Shown here one piece after another: positions 30,112 to 39,021 of a stretch of DNA of 64,000 bases (position 1 is its first letter; the number at the start of each line of letters is the position of its first letter). The translations under genes were made by a program, and so were the position numbers. The notes under the pieces are model-generated. The model did no database searches and was not told the origin of the DNA. It saw nothing but the letters and a program-made list of their open reading frames with translations. Source of the DNA: Candidatus Tectimicrobiota bacterium (lineage in GTDB: Bacteria; JACPUC01); the NCBI GenBank assembly GCA_016192455.1, contig JACPUC010000030.1:1-64000 (forward strand). The letters are read 5' to 3'.

Positions 30112-31917
30112 ATGACACCGACAGAAATCCAGCACGCCTTGGGGGGATTCCCGATTCTTACGCTGGTGACCTTTATCCCCCTGGCGGGCGCCATCGTCCT
30201 GCTCTTCGTGAACAGTCGGAGCACGGGCCTGATCAAAGGCTTCGCGCTCGTGGTGACGCTCATCGACCTGGCGTTCTCCCTGCCGCTCTACACGCGCTTC
30301 GACCGCACCACCCACCTGATGCAGTTCGCCGAGCGCCACGAGTGGATCCCCTCCCTCGGCGCGCAGTACTACCTTGGCATTGATGGCATCAGCGTGCTTC
30401 TCATCCTGTTGACGACCCTGCTGGGCGCCGTCTCGGTCCTCTGCTCCTTCAAGGCCATCGAGGAGCGCCAGAAAGAGTACTACGTCAGCCTGCTGGTGCT
30501 GCAGACCGGCATGCTGGGCGTCTTCATCGCCCTCGACTTCTTCCTCTTCTACATCTTCTGGGAAGTGATGCTGGTGCCGATGTACTTCCTCATCGGCATC
30601 TGGGGCGGGCCGCGCAAGCTCTACGCCGCCATCAAGTTCTTCCTCTACACCCTGGCCGGCAGCGTCTTCCTGCTGCTGGGGATTCTGGCGCTCTACTTCA
30701 TCCATGGCGGCCAGACCGGCGACTACACCTTCGACATCGTGAAGCTCATCTACCAGGTGAAGCTCACGACCGGCCAGCAGTTCTGGATTTTCCTGGCCTT
30801 CTTCGTCGGCTTCGCCATCAAGGTGCCGATGTTCCCCTTCCACACCTGGCTGCCCGACGCGCATGTCGAGGCGCCCACCGCCGGCAGCGTCATCCTGGCG
30901 GGCGTTCTCCTGAAGATGGGCACCTACGGCTTCGTGCGCTTCAACCTGCCGCTCTTCCCGCAGGCCAGCCAAAGCTTCGTGCCGTTCATCGCCTTGCTGT
31001 CGATCATCGGCATCATTTACGGCGCCCTGGTCGCCATGGCGCAAGACGATATCAAGAAGCTGGTGGCCTACTCGAGCGTCAGCCACCTCGGCTTCGTGAT
31101 GCTGGGCGTCTTCGCGCTGAACGTGCAGGGCGTCTCCGGCGGCATGCTGCAGATGATCAACCACGGCCTCAGCACGGGGGCGCTGTTCTTGATCGTCGGC
31201 ATCATCTACGAGCGGCGGCACACGCGCATGATCGCCGACTTCGGCGGCCTGTCGAAGGTGATCCCGGTGTTCACGGTCATCTTCGCCATCACCATGCTCT
31301 CCTCCATCGGCCTGCCGGGACTGAATGGCTTCGTCGGCGAGTTCCTCATTCTCGTCGGCGTTTTTCAGCGCAGCATCATGTACGCCGCCTTTGCCGTCGT
31401 CGGCATCATCCTTGGCGCGGCGTACATGCTCTGGCTCTTCCAGCGCATGATGTTCGGCGCGGTGGAGAAGGCGGAGAACCAGAACCTACGCGACTGCACG
31501 GCGCGCGAAGTCATCTACATGCTGCCGCTGCTCCTCTTCATGTTCGTGATCGGCATCTACCCCAAGCCCTACCTGAGCATTCTTGAGCCGAGCGTGGCGA
31601 ACATTGTGCGCCAGGTGCAAGTGGACAGGACGCCGCAGGCTGCGGCCCAAAAGAGTGCCGAGCGCGACATGTTGCAGCGGGCGGTATCCCCGTCGGCGGC
31701 CCAGGAGCAGGCGCCGTCGCGGCTGGCTGGCGCGCGGCCGGCGGGGGTTGCCGGCGCCGGGGCTTCCAAGGCGGCCGTGCCGGTTGCGGGGGATGGCGCG
31801 ACGGGCGATGCGATCTCACCGTCGAGCGGCGCGCCGGCGGTCGCCGCGGCCGCGCCGTCGCTTCCTGCCGCGGCGGGCGTGCCCCAGCCCGCGCCGCATC
31901 GCCAGCCAGGTCGGTAG
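30112..31917 (+). CDS. nuoM: NADH-quinone oxidoreductase subunit M
   Basis: LGIDGISVLLILLTTLLG; LPDAHVEAPTAGSVILAGVLLKMGTYG; Ala/Pro-rich C-terminal extension. Confidence 0.96.
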   Translation: MTPTEIQHALGGFPILTLVTFIPLAGAIVLLFVNSRSTGLIKGFALVVTLIDLAFSLPLYTRFDRTTHLMQFAERHEWIPSLGAQYYLGIDGISVLLILLTTLLGAVSVLCSFKAIEERQKEYYVSLLVLQTGMLGVFIALDFFLFYIFWEVMLVPMYFLIGIWGGPRKLYAAIKFFLYTLAGSVFLLLGILALYFIHGGQTGDYTFDIVKLIYQVKLTTGQQFWIFLAFFVGFAIKVPMFPFHTWLPDAHVEAPTAGSVILAGVLLKMGTYGFVRFNLPLFPQASQSFVPFIALLSIIGIIYGALVAMAQDDIKKLVAYSSVSHLGFVMLGVFALNVQGVSGGMLQMINHGLSTGALFLIVGIIYERRHTRMIADFGGLSKVIPVFTVIFAITMLSSIGLPGLNGFVGEFLILVGVFQRSIMYAAFAVVGIILGAAYMLWLFQRMMFGAVEKAENQNLRDCTAREVIYMLPLLLFMFVIGIYPKPYLSILEPSVANIVRQVQVDRTPQAAAQKSAERDMLQRAVSPSAAQEQAPSRLAGARPAGVAGAGASKAAVPVAGDGATGDAISPSSGAPAVAAAAPSLPAAAGVPQPAPHRQPGR

Positions 31918-32017
31918 CCACGCAACCACGCGCCCTTCGTGAGGATTGGCGCGCAGCGCGGAGAGCCGCCGGAGGAACCATGACGCGAGAGGCGCCGGCA
32001 CGAAAGGAGTTGGCGGC

Positions 32018-33475
32018 ATGGAGCTGACGCTTCCGATCCCCAATCTGCGGGCGATCATGCCGGAGCTCGTGATGACCTTCTGGGCCTGCCTGGTCCTGGT
32101 GGTCGATGTCCTTATCTCCAAAGAACGCAAGACCTGGGTCGGCTACCTGGCGCTCGTGGGCACGCTGGTGACGATGGCGTTCACCCTGCCGCTGCTGGGG
32201 ACACGAACGAGCACCTTCAGCAACATGTTCCTCGTCGATGGGGTCGCCCTCTTCTTCAAGTTCATCTTCCTGCTCGCCACGGCCCTCGTCATTCTCGTAT
32301 CGCTGCGCTACCTGGATATCGAAGGCGTCAACCTGGGCGAGTACTACGCCATGATCCTCTTCGCCACCCTGGGGATGATGATCATGGCGGCCGGCAACGA
32401 GCTCATCACTATCTACCTCAGCCTCGAACTGATGGTGATCTCCACCTACGTGCTCTGCGGCTTCATCCGGCGCGACCGCCGCAGCACCGAGGCGGCCGTC
32501 AAGTACTTCCTCCTCGGCATCTTCACCTCCGCCATCCTGCTCTACGGCATGGCGCTGCTCTACGGCCTCACCGGCACGACGAACCTGACGGAGATCGGGC
32601 GCGCCCTGCAGGCAAAGAACCTGGGCGCCAACCCAGCGCTGCTCTTGGCGATGATCTTTCTGGCGGCGGGGCTGGGCTTCAAGGTGGCGGCGGTGCCGTT
32701 CCACATGTACGTGCCGGATGTCTACGAGGGCTCGCCGACGCCCATCGCCGCCTTCATCTCCGTGGGTCCGAAGGCGGCGGGCTTCGCCGTGCTGGCCCGC
32801 CTCTTCCTCGTCAGCCTGCCGGCCATCCGCCCCCAATGGGGCACGCTGCTCTGGGTGCTCTGCGTCATGACCATGACCCTGGGCAACCTGGTGGCCATGA
32901 AGCAGAGCAACATCAAGCGCATGCTCGCCTACTCGAGCATCGCCCACGCCGGCTACGTGCTCATCGGTCTGGTGGTGGCCAACGAGATCGGCCTGGCAAG
33001 CGTCGTCCTCTACATGTTCGTCTACGCCTTCATGAACATCGGCGCCTTCAGCATGGTCATCCTCATGTGCAAGCGCGGCGACCGCGGCGAGCGCATCGAA
33101 GACTTCCGCGGCCTGGCGCGCAGCCACCCCTGGGCGGCGATCGCCTTCCTCGTCTTCTTCCTCTCTCTCGCCGGCATTCCCCCCACCGGCGGGTTCATCG
33201 GCAAGTTCTACCTCTTCTCCGCCGCCATCCAGGCGAACTACGTCTGGCTCGCCGTCATCGGCGTGGCGAACAGCGCCCTGTCGGTGTACTACTACTTCCG
33301 CGTCACCATGCTCATGTACATGAGCGATCCGAGCGGGGAGATTCGCCTCACCCTGTCGCCCAGCCTCGTTTTCGCCCTCGCCGTCATGGTCATCGGCACG
33401 CTGGCGATCGGCCTCTATCCCAGCCCGCTCATCGCCGCCGCCCGCGCCTCCATGGCCCCCATCTTCGGACCCTGA
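32018..33475 (+). CDS. nuoN: NADH-quinone oxidoreductase subunit N
   Basis: LGIFTSAILLYGMALLYG; PDVYEGSPTPIAAFISVGPKAAGFAVLAR; SLAGIPPTGGFIGKFYLFSAA. Confidence 0.95.
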   Translation: MELTLPIPNLRAIMPELVMTFWACLVLVVDVLISKERKTWVGYLALVGTLVTMAFTLPLLGTRTSTFSNMFLVDGVALFFKFIFLLATALVILVSLRYLDIEGVNLGEYYAMILFATLGMMIMAAGNELITIYLSLELMVISTYVLCGFIRRDRRSTEAAVKYFLLGIFTSAILLYGMALLYGLTGTTNLTEIGRALQAKNLGANPALLLAMIFLAAGLGFKVAAVPFHMYVPDVYEGSPTPIAAFISVGPKAAGFAVLARLFLVSLPAIRPQWGTLLWVLCVMTMTLGNLVAMKQSNIKRMLAYSSIAHAGYVLIGLVVANEIGLASVVLYMFVYAFMNIGAFSMVILMCKRGDRGERIEDFRGLARSHPWAAIAFLVFFLSLAGIPPTGGFIGKFYLFSAAIQANYVWLAVIGVANSALSVYYYFRVTMLMYMSDPSGEIRLTLSPSLVFALAVMVIGTLAIGLYPSPLIAAARASMAPIFGP

Positions 33476-33791
33476 CCCCTTCTGCGCAGGTGCGGCGGCG
33501 CGCAGCCGTCCTTTTTTGCCTCGAAGGCGATTGCTGCCGCGCGCCTTGCACCCGTTCCCCTGCCTGCATCGTCTCCGCGCCTCGGATGGGGGGGCGGAGT
33601 TCACCCCTGGCGTGGCGGGAATAGACTCCGCGCCCCTCCCGTTTCGGTAGCTGGGAGGCTCCCGCGCCGCCAGCACCGTGAGGCTCTCTGTCAACTCTTG
33701 TCGAGGATGAGGCGGAACACCATACTTTCCTGTGAAGGTCTACAACGGTCCCAACACGGAGGAGAAGAGGTCTCCGAGGAGGTCAGCAGCC

Positions 33792-34208
33792 ATGCGGGGT
33801 TCTACCCTTCGATCAATGGCGCTCGTGCTCGGTGTCAGTCTGCTCCTGCTCTTGAGCCCCGGCTTTAGCCAGATGGCCCCGGCCCAGATGCAGAGTCACT
33901 CGGGCGACAATCTCGGCAACATCTGGCAGGATATCCTGCACAACGGCCTGCGTGGGCAGTGGGCGGAGTATCTGAGGACGCAGTGGGAGCATAAGGACAA
34001 GGTCGTCGACGCGTACTTCTCGCACTTCGACACGCTGTACATCGTCTTGCGGAAGCAGGTGAAGAGCGAGGAAGCGGCGCTGCGGCAAGCCCTGGAGAAG
34101 AGCTACGAGGAGCGCGTCTGGAACGTTGATGAGGGAGGCGCCGCACTGAGCGAGCACCGCTTGGGGCTGCCGAACTACGTGCGCCTGATGGTCAGGTACA
34201 AGGGATAA
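33792..34208 (+). CDS. Predicted secreted/lumenal small protein of unknown function
   Basis: Signal peptide MALVLGVSLLLLLSPGFSQ; start at MRGSTLRSM; followed by a candidate terminator. Confidence 0.65.
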   Translation: MRGSTLRSMALVLGVSLLLLLSPGFSQMAPAQMQSHSGDNLGNIWQDILHNGLRGQWAEYLRTQWEHKDKVVDAYFSHFDTLYIVLRKQVKSEEAALRQALEKSYEERVWNVDEGGAALSEHRLGLPNYVRLMVRYKG

Positions 34209-34231
34209 GGTTCACCAGTTTGTGCGCCATG

Positions 34232-34266
34232 ACGCCGCCGAAGCACTCGGCGGCGTTATTGTTGGC
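34232..34266 (+). terminator. Candidate intrinsic terminator hairpin
   Basis: Perfect 10-bp stem acgccgccga/tcggcggcgt with 5-nt loop agcac, followed by tattgttgg, 24 bp after the stop at 34208. Confidence 0.6.
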
Positions 34267-34442
34267 GCGCCCGGCGTGAGGCCGCCCGCGCCTGTTCCTG
34301 GGGCGGCTTGACCGCGTTGCCGTGGGCTGTTAGGATTCAAGGGGTTAAGCGGCCGGAGAGGCTTCTCTCGCGGCTCCCCCGAGGCGCAGTCACACTGCTG
34401 CGATCACCAGCCTTCCCGTGTTCCTGGACATCAAAAGGGGCA

Positions 34443-36041
34443 ATGATGGCGAACCGCACGAAGTACGGGTATGGCTTTCCGGAAACGCTCAACATCAACG
34501 ACTACACGCTGGACCACGTTGTTCGCCAGGGCATGGGAAAGAACGTGGCGCTCTACTTCGGTGACGACCGCGTCACCTACCTGGAGCTGCAGGAGCGTAT
34601 CAATCGCTTCGGCAATGCCCTGCGGAAGCTCAACATCCAGCGTGGGACGCACCTCCTCTTCCGCTCCCATAACTGCCCCGAGTACTGGATTGGCGTCCTG
34701 GGGGCCATGAAGATCGGCGCCGTGCCGGTGATCTCCAACACCCTCTTTCGCAGCCGTGAGCTGGAAGCCATCATCAACAGCAACCAGTGCGTGGCCGTGG
34801 TGACCGAGCGCGACTACCTGGGGCCCCTCAACCAAGTCCAGCCGCGCTGCCCCTCCCTGAAGCATGTCATCCTGGTCGGCGACGACGCCGAGAAGGGGGA
34901 GCTGAATTTCACCGACCTCCTCAACAGCGGCGGCCCGGAGCTGGCGGCGGCGCGGCTCCACTGGCGCGAGCTGGGGTTCATCATCAACACCTCCGGCACC
35001 ACGGGCGAGCCGAAGGGCGTCATGCACGCGCATACCTGGTGCTGGTGCTGGGGCAAACCCTTCACCGAGCAGATGGTGCGGACAGGCCCGGAGAGCATCG
35101 TCTACCAGCCCCAGGAGATCAGCTTCTCGTATCCGTTCGGCACCCTCTTCTTCTACCCCCTCATGTATGGGGCCGCCTCGGTGCTCACCCCCGGCCGCCC
35201 GAGGAACGAAGAGGACAATTTCGCCATCATCCAAAAGTATCGCGTCACCCACTTCTACACCGTGCCGACGCACTACCGCATCCTCCTGGCCCTGGAGAAC
35301 GTCGAATCGAAGTTTGACCTGAGCTCCCTCACTTACTGCCTCAGTGCCGGCGAGCCGATCACGGTGGAGCACTTCAACGCCTGGCGCCGTCGGTTCGAGG
35401 TGGACATCTGCGATGTGATCGGCCAGACCGAGCTGCACGCCTTCGTCGGCAACCTGCGGGGCCTGCCGATTAAGCCCGGCTCGATGGGCAAGACGATCGA
35501 GCCGCACATCGTCACCATCCTCGACGACAACGGCAACGAGGCGCCGCCGAACAAGGCAGGACACCTCGTGGTGAAGGAGGACGATCCCGGCGTCTGCCTG
35601 GGCTACAAGAACATGGAGGAATCCTGGCGGAGCGTGCTGAAAAATGGCTACTACTACACGCGCGACTATGCCTCCCGCGATGAGGACGGCTACTACTGGT
35701 ATGTGTCGCGCTCCGACGACATCATCGTCAGCCGCGGCTACCTGGTGTCGCCGAAGGAGGTGGAGGACGCCCTCGCCGAGCATGAGGCGGTCTTCGAGCC
35801 CGCCGTCGTCGCCAGCCCGGACCCGACCATCGGCCAGAAGGTGAAAGCCTTCATTACCCTGAAGCCGGGGTACGAAGCGAGCGATCAACTGGCGCGGCAG
35901 ATCATCGACTACGTGAAGGGGCGCATCGCTCCCTACAAGGCGCCGCGCGAAATCTCCTTCCGCAGCGAGCTGCCGAAGACGCCCACCGGCAAGATTCAGC
36001 GCAAGGCCCTGCGCGATGAGGAGCTGGCGACCTCTCGATGA
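34443..36041 (+). CDS. AMP-dependent acyl-CoA synthetase/ligase (benzoate-CoA ligase-like)
   Basis: NTSGTTGEPKGVMHAH AMP-binding motif; DIIVSRGYLVSPKEVEDAL; C-terminal PKTPTGKIQRKALR. Confidence 0.93.
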   Translation: MMANRTKYGYGFPETLNINDYTLDHVVRQGMGKNVALYFGDDRVTYLELQERINRFGNALRKLNIQRGTHLLFRSHNCPEYWIGVLGAMKIGAVPVISNTLFRSRELEAIINSNQCVAVVTERDYLGPLNQVQPRCPSLKHVILVGDDAEKGELNFTDLLNSGGPELAAARLHWRELGFIINTSGTTGEPKGVMHAHTWCWCWGKPFTEQMVRTGPESIVYQPQEISFSYPFGTLFFYPLMYGAASVLTPGRPRNEEDNFAIIQKYRVTHFYTVPTHYRILLALENVESKFDLSSLTYCLSAGEPITVEHFNAWRRRFEVDICDVIGQTELHAFVGNLRGLPIKPGSMGKTIEPHIVTILDDNGNEAPPNKAGHLVVKEDDPGVCLGYKNMEESWRSVLKNGYYYTRDYASRDEDGYYWYVSRSDDIIVSRGYLVSPKEVEDALAEHEAVFEPAVVASPDPTIGQKVKAFITLKPGYEASDQLARQIIDYVKGRIAPYKAPREISFRSELPKTPTGKIQRKALRDEELATSR

Positions 36042-36086
36042 GCGGCGCCGGCGCCTCGGGCCAGCACGGAGTTGAAAGAAAAGCAG

Positions 36087-36141
36087 CCGCAGATTGCGCA
36101 GATTCCACAGATTCAATCCGCGTCATCTGCGCAATCTGCGG
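36087..36141. repeat. Intergenic inverted repeat (cagatt/aatctg type)
   Basis: ccgcagattgcgcagatt (36087-36104) is the near-perfect reverse complement of atctgcgcaatctgcgg (36125-36141). Confidence 0.85.
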
Positions 36142-36231
36142 ATTCGCAAGGAAGAAGGAATTGAGGAGAGTGACGGGGGGATGACCACCTGCCGCGAAGA
36201 CCGCTGCCCAAGGCGGCCGAAGGATGAGGGA

Positions 36232-36450
36232 ATGATGGGCCTGTTCATTGACGTGGAGATCAAGCCGCAAAGCTGCGAGGCCGGCTGCCGGGCCTGCATC
36301 GAGGTCTGTCCCGTCGACATCTTCGCCATGAATGGCGATCAGGTGGTGTCGCTGGAAGAGAACGAGGACGAGTGCACCCTCTGCGACCTCTGCCTGGAGC
36401 GCTGCCCCGTCGATATCATCACCATCAACAAGCTCTACGCCACGGCGTAA
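36232..36450 (+). CDS. 4Fe-4S dicluster ferredoxin-like protein
   Basis: CEAGCRACIEVCPVDIF and CTLCDLCLERCPVDII; start could alternatively be 36181. Confidence 0.85.
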   Translation: MMGLFIDVEIKPQSCEAGCRACIEVCPVDIFAMNGDQVVSLEENEDECTLCDLCLERCPVDIITINKLYATA

Positions 36451-36519
36451 GGCTGGGTCTGCGAAGGTTTCCAACGAGGTTTCTTGTGGGGGACCCTTGC
36501 TCCCCCACACCCCTATCCC

Positions 36520-36547
36520 GTAGGGGCGGTTCGCGAACCGCCCTTAC
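36520..36547. repeat. Copy of the gtaggggcggttcgcgaaccgcccctac palindrome
   Basis: gtaggggcggttcgcgaaccgcccttac: one mismatch to the copies at 2999, 3238 and 3478. Confidence 0.9.
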
Positions 36548-36610
36548 AAGGCGGGGTGCGCGAGGGGGCATTGCTCCCTCGCCTTTCCCTTTCTACAAGG
36601 TGAGACTTCC

Positions 36611-38305
36611 CTACCCTTTTCCCTTCCTCAGTTCCGCCGTGGCAGCCTCGTCAATGCCGCGGCCATCCTCGCTGATCACAACTTTGTAGAGCCTCCGCGC
36701 GTTTTCGCGCGACACGAAGCCGTTGCGCACGTCCTCCAGGACGAACTGCGGGTCGCGCTCCTCCGGCGGGTAGAAGCCGCCGCCGCCGGCAAACTCGATG
36801 GTCACCTCGTGGCCGGGCTTTAGCACGTGCTTCTTCTTGGCGTGCAGGTGCTCTTTGCCGTTGAGGATGACCGCGCCGACCGTTCCCTCCTTGCCCCCCT
36901 CGTATCCCAGCGCCGGGTGCTTCGTGCGCTCGTAGAGGCAGGAGAGCACCGCCGGCTTGTCGCTGCGGATGCTCAGGGTGAAGCGCTGCCCCAGGCCGCC
37001 GCGGTACTTGCCGGCGCCGCCCGAGTCGGGGATGAACTCCTTGCGCGAGATGAACAGCGGCGAAGTGTTTTCCGTCACCTCGACCGGAGAGTTCTGCACG
37101 TTCGTCGGGAAGCTCTTCGCCGACAGGCCGTCGGTGGTGGGACGCGCCCCCATGCCGCCGGTGGCGAAGTAGTTCTTGACGAAAATCTCGCCGTCGCTCG
37201 TGTAGCCGTTGAGCTGCGTGATGCCCAGGGAGCTGCTCTCGGCGTTGACGAGCTGCGGGGCGATCTTCGCCAGGGCGCCGTAGATGGCCGGCGCCGCCAT
37301 GTGGCCGATGAGGTGCCGCCCCGCCACCGGCGCCGGGAACTTGGCGTTCATTACGCACCCCTCCGGCGCCGTCACCTTGATGGGACGGAAGCTGCCGTCG
37401 TTGTTCGGCACCTCCGGGCAGAGAGCCGCTTTCAAGGGATAGGTGGTGTAGGCATGGGTGTAGTTCAGCACCACGTTGATGCCGCGATCCACCTGCGGGC
37501 TGCTGCCGGCGTAGTCGGCGAGAATCTCCCCCTCCTTCACGTGCAGGGTGACGGCGATCGTCAACGGGTCGTCGAAGCCGTCCACCACGATGCTGTGCGA
37601 GTAGGAGCCCTCCGGCAGCGTGCGGATGGCGTCGCGCATCGCCTGCTCGGATTTCTCCAGCAGCACGTTCGCCAGCGGCGTCAGGGAGTCGAGCTGGTTC
37701 TGCTCGAGGAACTCCGCCAGCTTCTGGATGCTCACCTCATTGGCGACGATCTGCGCGTTCAGGTCGCCCCACACCGGCTCCGGCATGCGCACGTTGGCGG
37801 TGATGATCTCGAAGAGGGTCTTATTTGGTTTGCCGGCCTCGTAGAGCTTCATGATCGGGATGGCCAGCCCTTCCTCGAAGACGTCCGAGGCTTCGGCGGA
37901 GAGGACGCGCCCGCCGATGTCCTCGACGTGGCAGGTGCTGGCGGCGAAGGCCTGCAGCACCCCCTTGATGAAGATGGGGGTGACGATGGTGATGTCGTGC
38001 TTGTGCCCCGACATCAGCCACGGGTCGTTCGTCAGCAGCACGTCGCCCGGTAGCAGCGTCTCCGGCGGGTAGCGCTTCAGGAAGTGCTTCACGCCGGTGG
38101 CCATGGAGTTGATGTGCCCCGGCGTGCCGGTCTCCGCCTGGGCGATCATCGTGCCCGCGCGGTCGAAGATGCCGCAGGAGAGGTCCTCCGTCTCCCGCAC
38201 GATGGTCGTGAACGAGGTGCGGATGAGCGCTGCCGCCTGCTCGTTGACGATCGAGATGAGACGGTTCCACAAGACTTCGAGGCGGATGGGGTCGAAGGTG
38301 GTCAT
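36611..38305 (-). CDS. Hydantoinase B/oxoprolinase family protein
   Basis: FDPIRLEVLWNRLISIVNEQAAALIRTSFTTIVRETEDLSCGIFD; LLTNDPWLMSGHKHDITIVTPIF. Confidence 0.95.
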   Translation of the reverse strand: MTTFDPIRLEVLWNRLISIVNEQAAALIRTSFTTIVRETEDLSCGIFDRAGTMIAQAETGTPGHINSMATGVKHFLKRYPPETLLPGDVLLTNDPWLMSGHKHDITIVTPIFIKGVLQAFAASTCHVEDIGGRVLSAEASDVFEEGLAIPIMKLYEAGKPNKTLFEIITANVRMPEPVWGDLNAQIVANEVSIQKLAEFLEQNQLDSLTPLANVLLEKSEQAMRDAIRTLPEGSYSHSIVVDGFDDPLTIAVTLHVKEGEILADYAGSSPQVDRGINVVLNYTHAYTTYPLKAALCPEVPNNDGSFRPIKVTAPEGCVMNAKFPAPVAGRHLIGHMAAPAIYGALAKIAPQLVNAESSSLGITQLNGYTSDGEIFVKNYFATGGMGARPTTDGLSAKSFPTNVQNSPVEVTENTSPLFISRKEFIPDSGGAGKYRGGLGQRFTLSIRSDKPAVLSCLYERTKHPALGYEGGKEGTVGAVILNGKEHLHAKKKHVLKPGHEVTIEFAGGGGFYPPEERDPQFVLEDVRNGFVSRENARRLYKVVISEDGRGIDEAATAELRKGKG

Positions 38306-38374
38306 GACATGGCGTCCTTTCACGTCCTTTCCCGCTGCGTAACTTCGCGGCACGATCTCGAATGGGAGCTCACG

Positions 38375-38480
38375 TCAGTCAAGGGCAGCCAGAATTCTTT
38401 TCGCTTCGCCGACGAAGGCTTCCGACGCCGCGAGCGCCGAGTCTGCATCCTGTTCGGCAATCTCAGCATACACCCTGCAC
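38375..38480 (-). pseudogene. Possible C-terminal remnant of a HEPN-domain partner of the MNT gene
   Basis: VYAEIAEQDADSALAASEAFVGEAKRILAALD resembles HEPN C-terminal helices; lies directly 3' of the MNT gene. Confidence 0.4.
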
Positions 38481-38846
38481 CTCGTTGTCCGGTTCCGCGT
38501 CGTTCCGGTCATACAAGGTTCGGCCTTCCTCAATGACGAACCGCATGAACGACGTGGATCGGCGCACCTCAACGGCATACTGTTCGGGCGACATGAAGAC
38601 CAGGCTGACGATCACGTCTGTCTCGATAATGAGATCGGTACGCAGCGTGCGGACTGCCTCGCGAAGCGCCCCATCTCCTTCCAGGACGATGAGCAGATCG
38701 ACGTCGCTCTCATCGCTGGCATCGCCGCGGGCCCAGGAGCCGAAAAGGATGATCTCCTGCAACGCCCTCCCGGCCAGCTCGACCGTCTGCTGGACGAAAC
38801 TCTCGAGGGCCTTGTCCGTCACCTGGCGTGTTGCTTCACTCAACAT
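38463..38846 (-). CDS. MNT-type minimal nucleotidyltransferase-domain protein
   Basis: IILFGSWARGDASDESDVDLLIVLEG (GSxARG...SDxDL). Confidence 0.88.
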   Translation of the reverse strand: MLSEATRQVTDKALESFVQQTVELAGRALQEIILFGSWARGDASDESDVDLLIVLEGDGALREAVRTLRTDLIIETDVIVSLVFMSPEQYAVEVRRSTSFMRFVIEEGRTLYDRNDAEPDNEVQGVC

Positions 38847-38923
38847 GCGCTTGGGTCATCCCTTGTTGGAATCTTTATCATTATCATTCCGAGAGAGCCC
38901 TATCCCCTCGCGCGCCCTTCATC

Positions 38924-38952
38924 GTAGGGGCGGTTCGCGAACCGCCCCCTAC
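38924..38952. repeat. Copy of the gtaggggcggttcgcgaaccgcccctac palindrome
   Basis: gtaggggcggttcgcgaaccgccccctac, one extra C. Confidence 0.9.
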
Positions 38953-39021
38953 AGCTCGCGGTGAAAATTCGGGGGAGCCATGATCCCCCGCGAATCAGAC
39001 GGCTCCGCACGCCGGCGCTGG

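Noticed and set aside
27968-30115. 715-aa + strand ORF overlapping NuoL
   Set aside because: Alternative frame within nuoL; Arg/Pro/His-rich with no domain signature.
31538-33694. 718-aa - strand ORF over nuoM/nuoN
   Set aside because: Antisense to two clear complex I subunits; His/Glu/Asp-rich shadow translation.
34431-36116. 561-aa - strand ORF
   Set aside because: Antisense of the acyl-CoA ligase; no domain signature.
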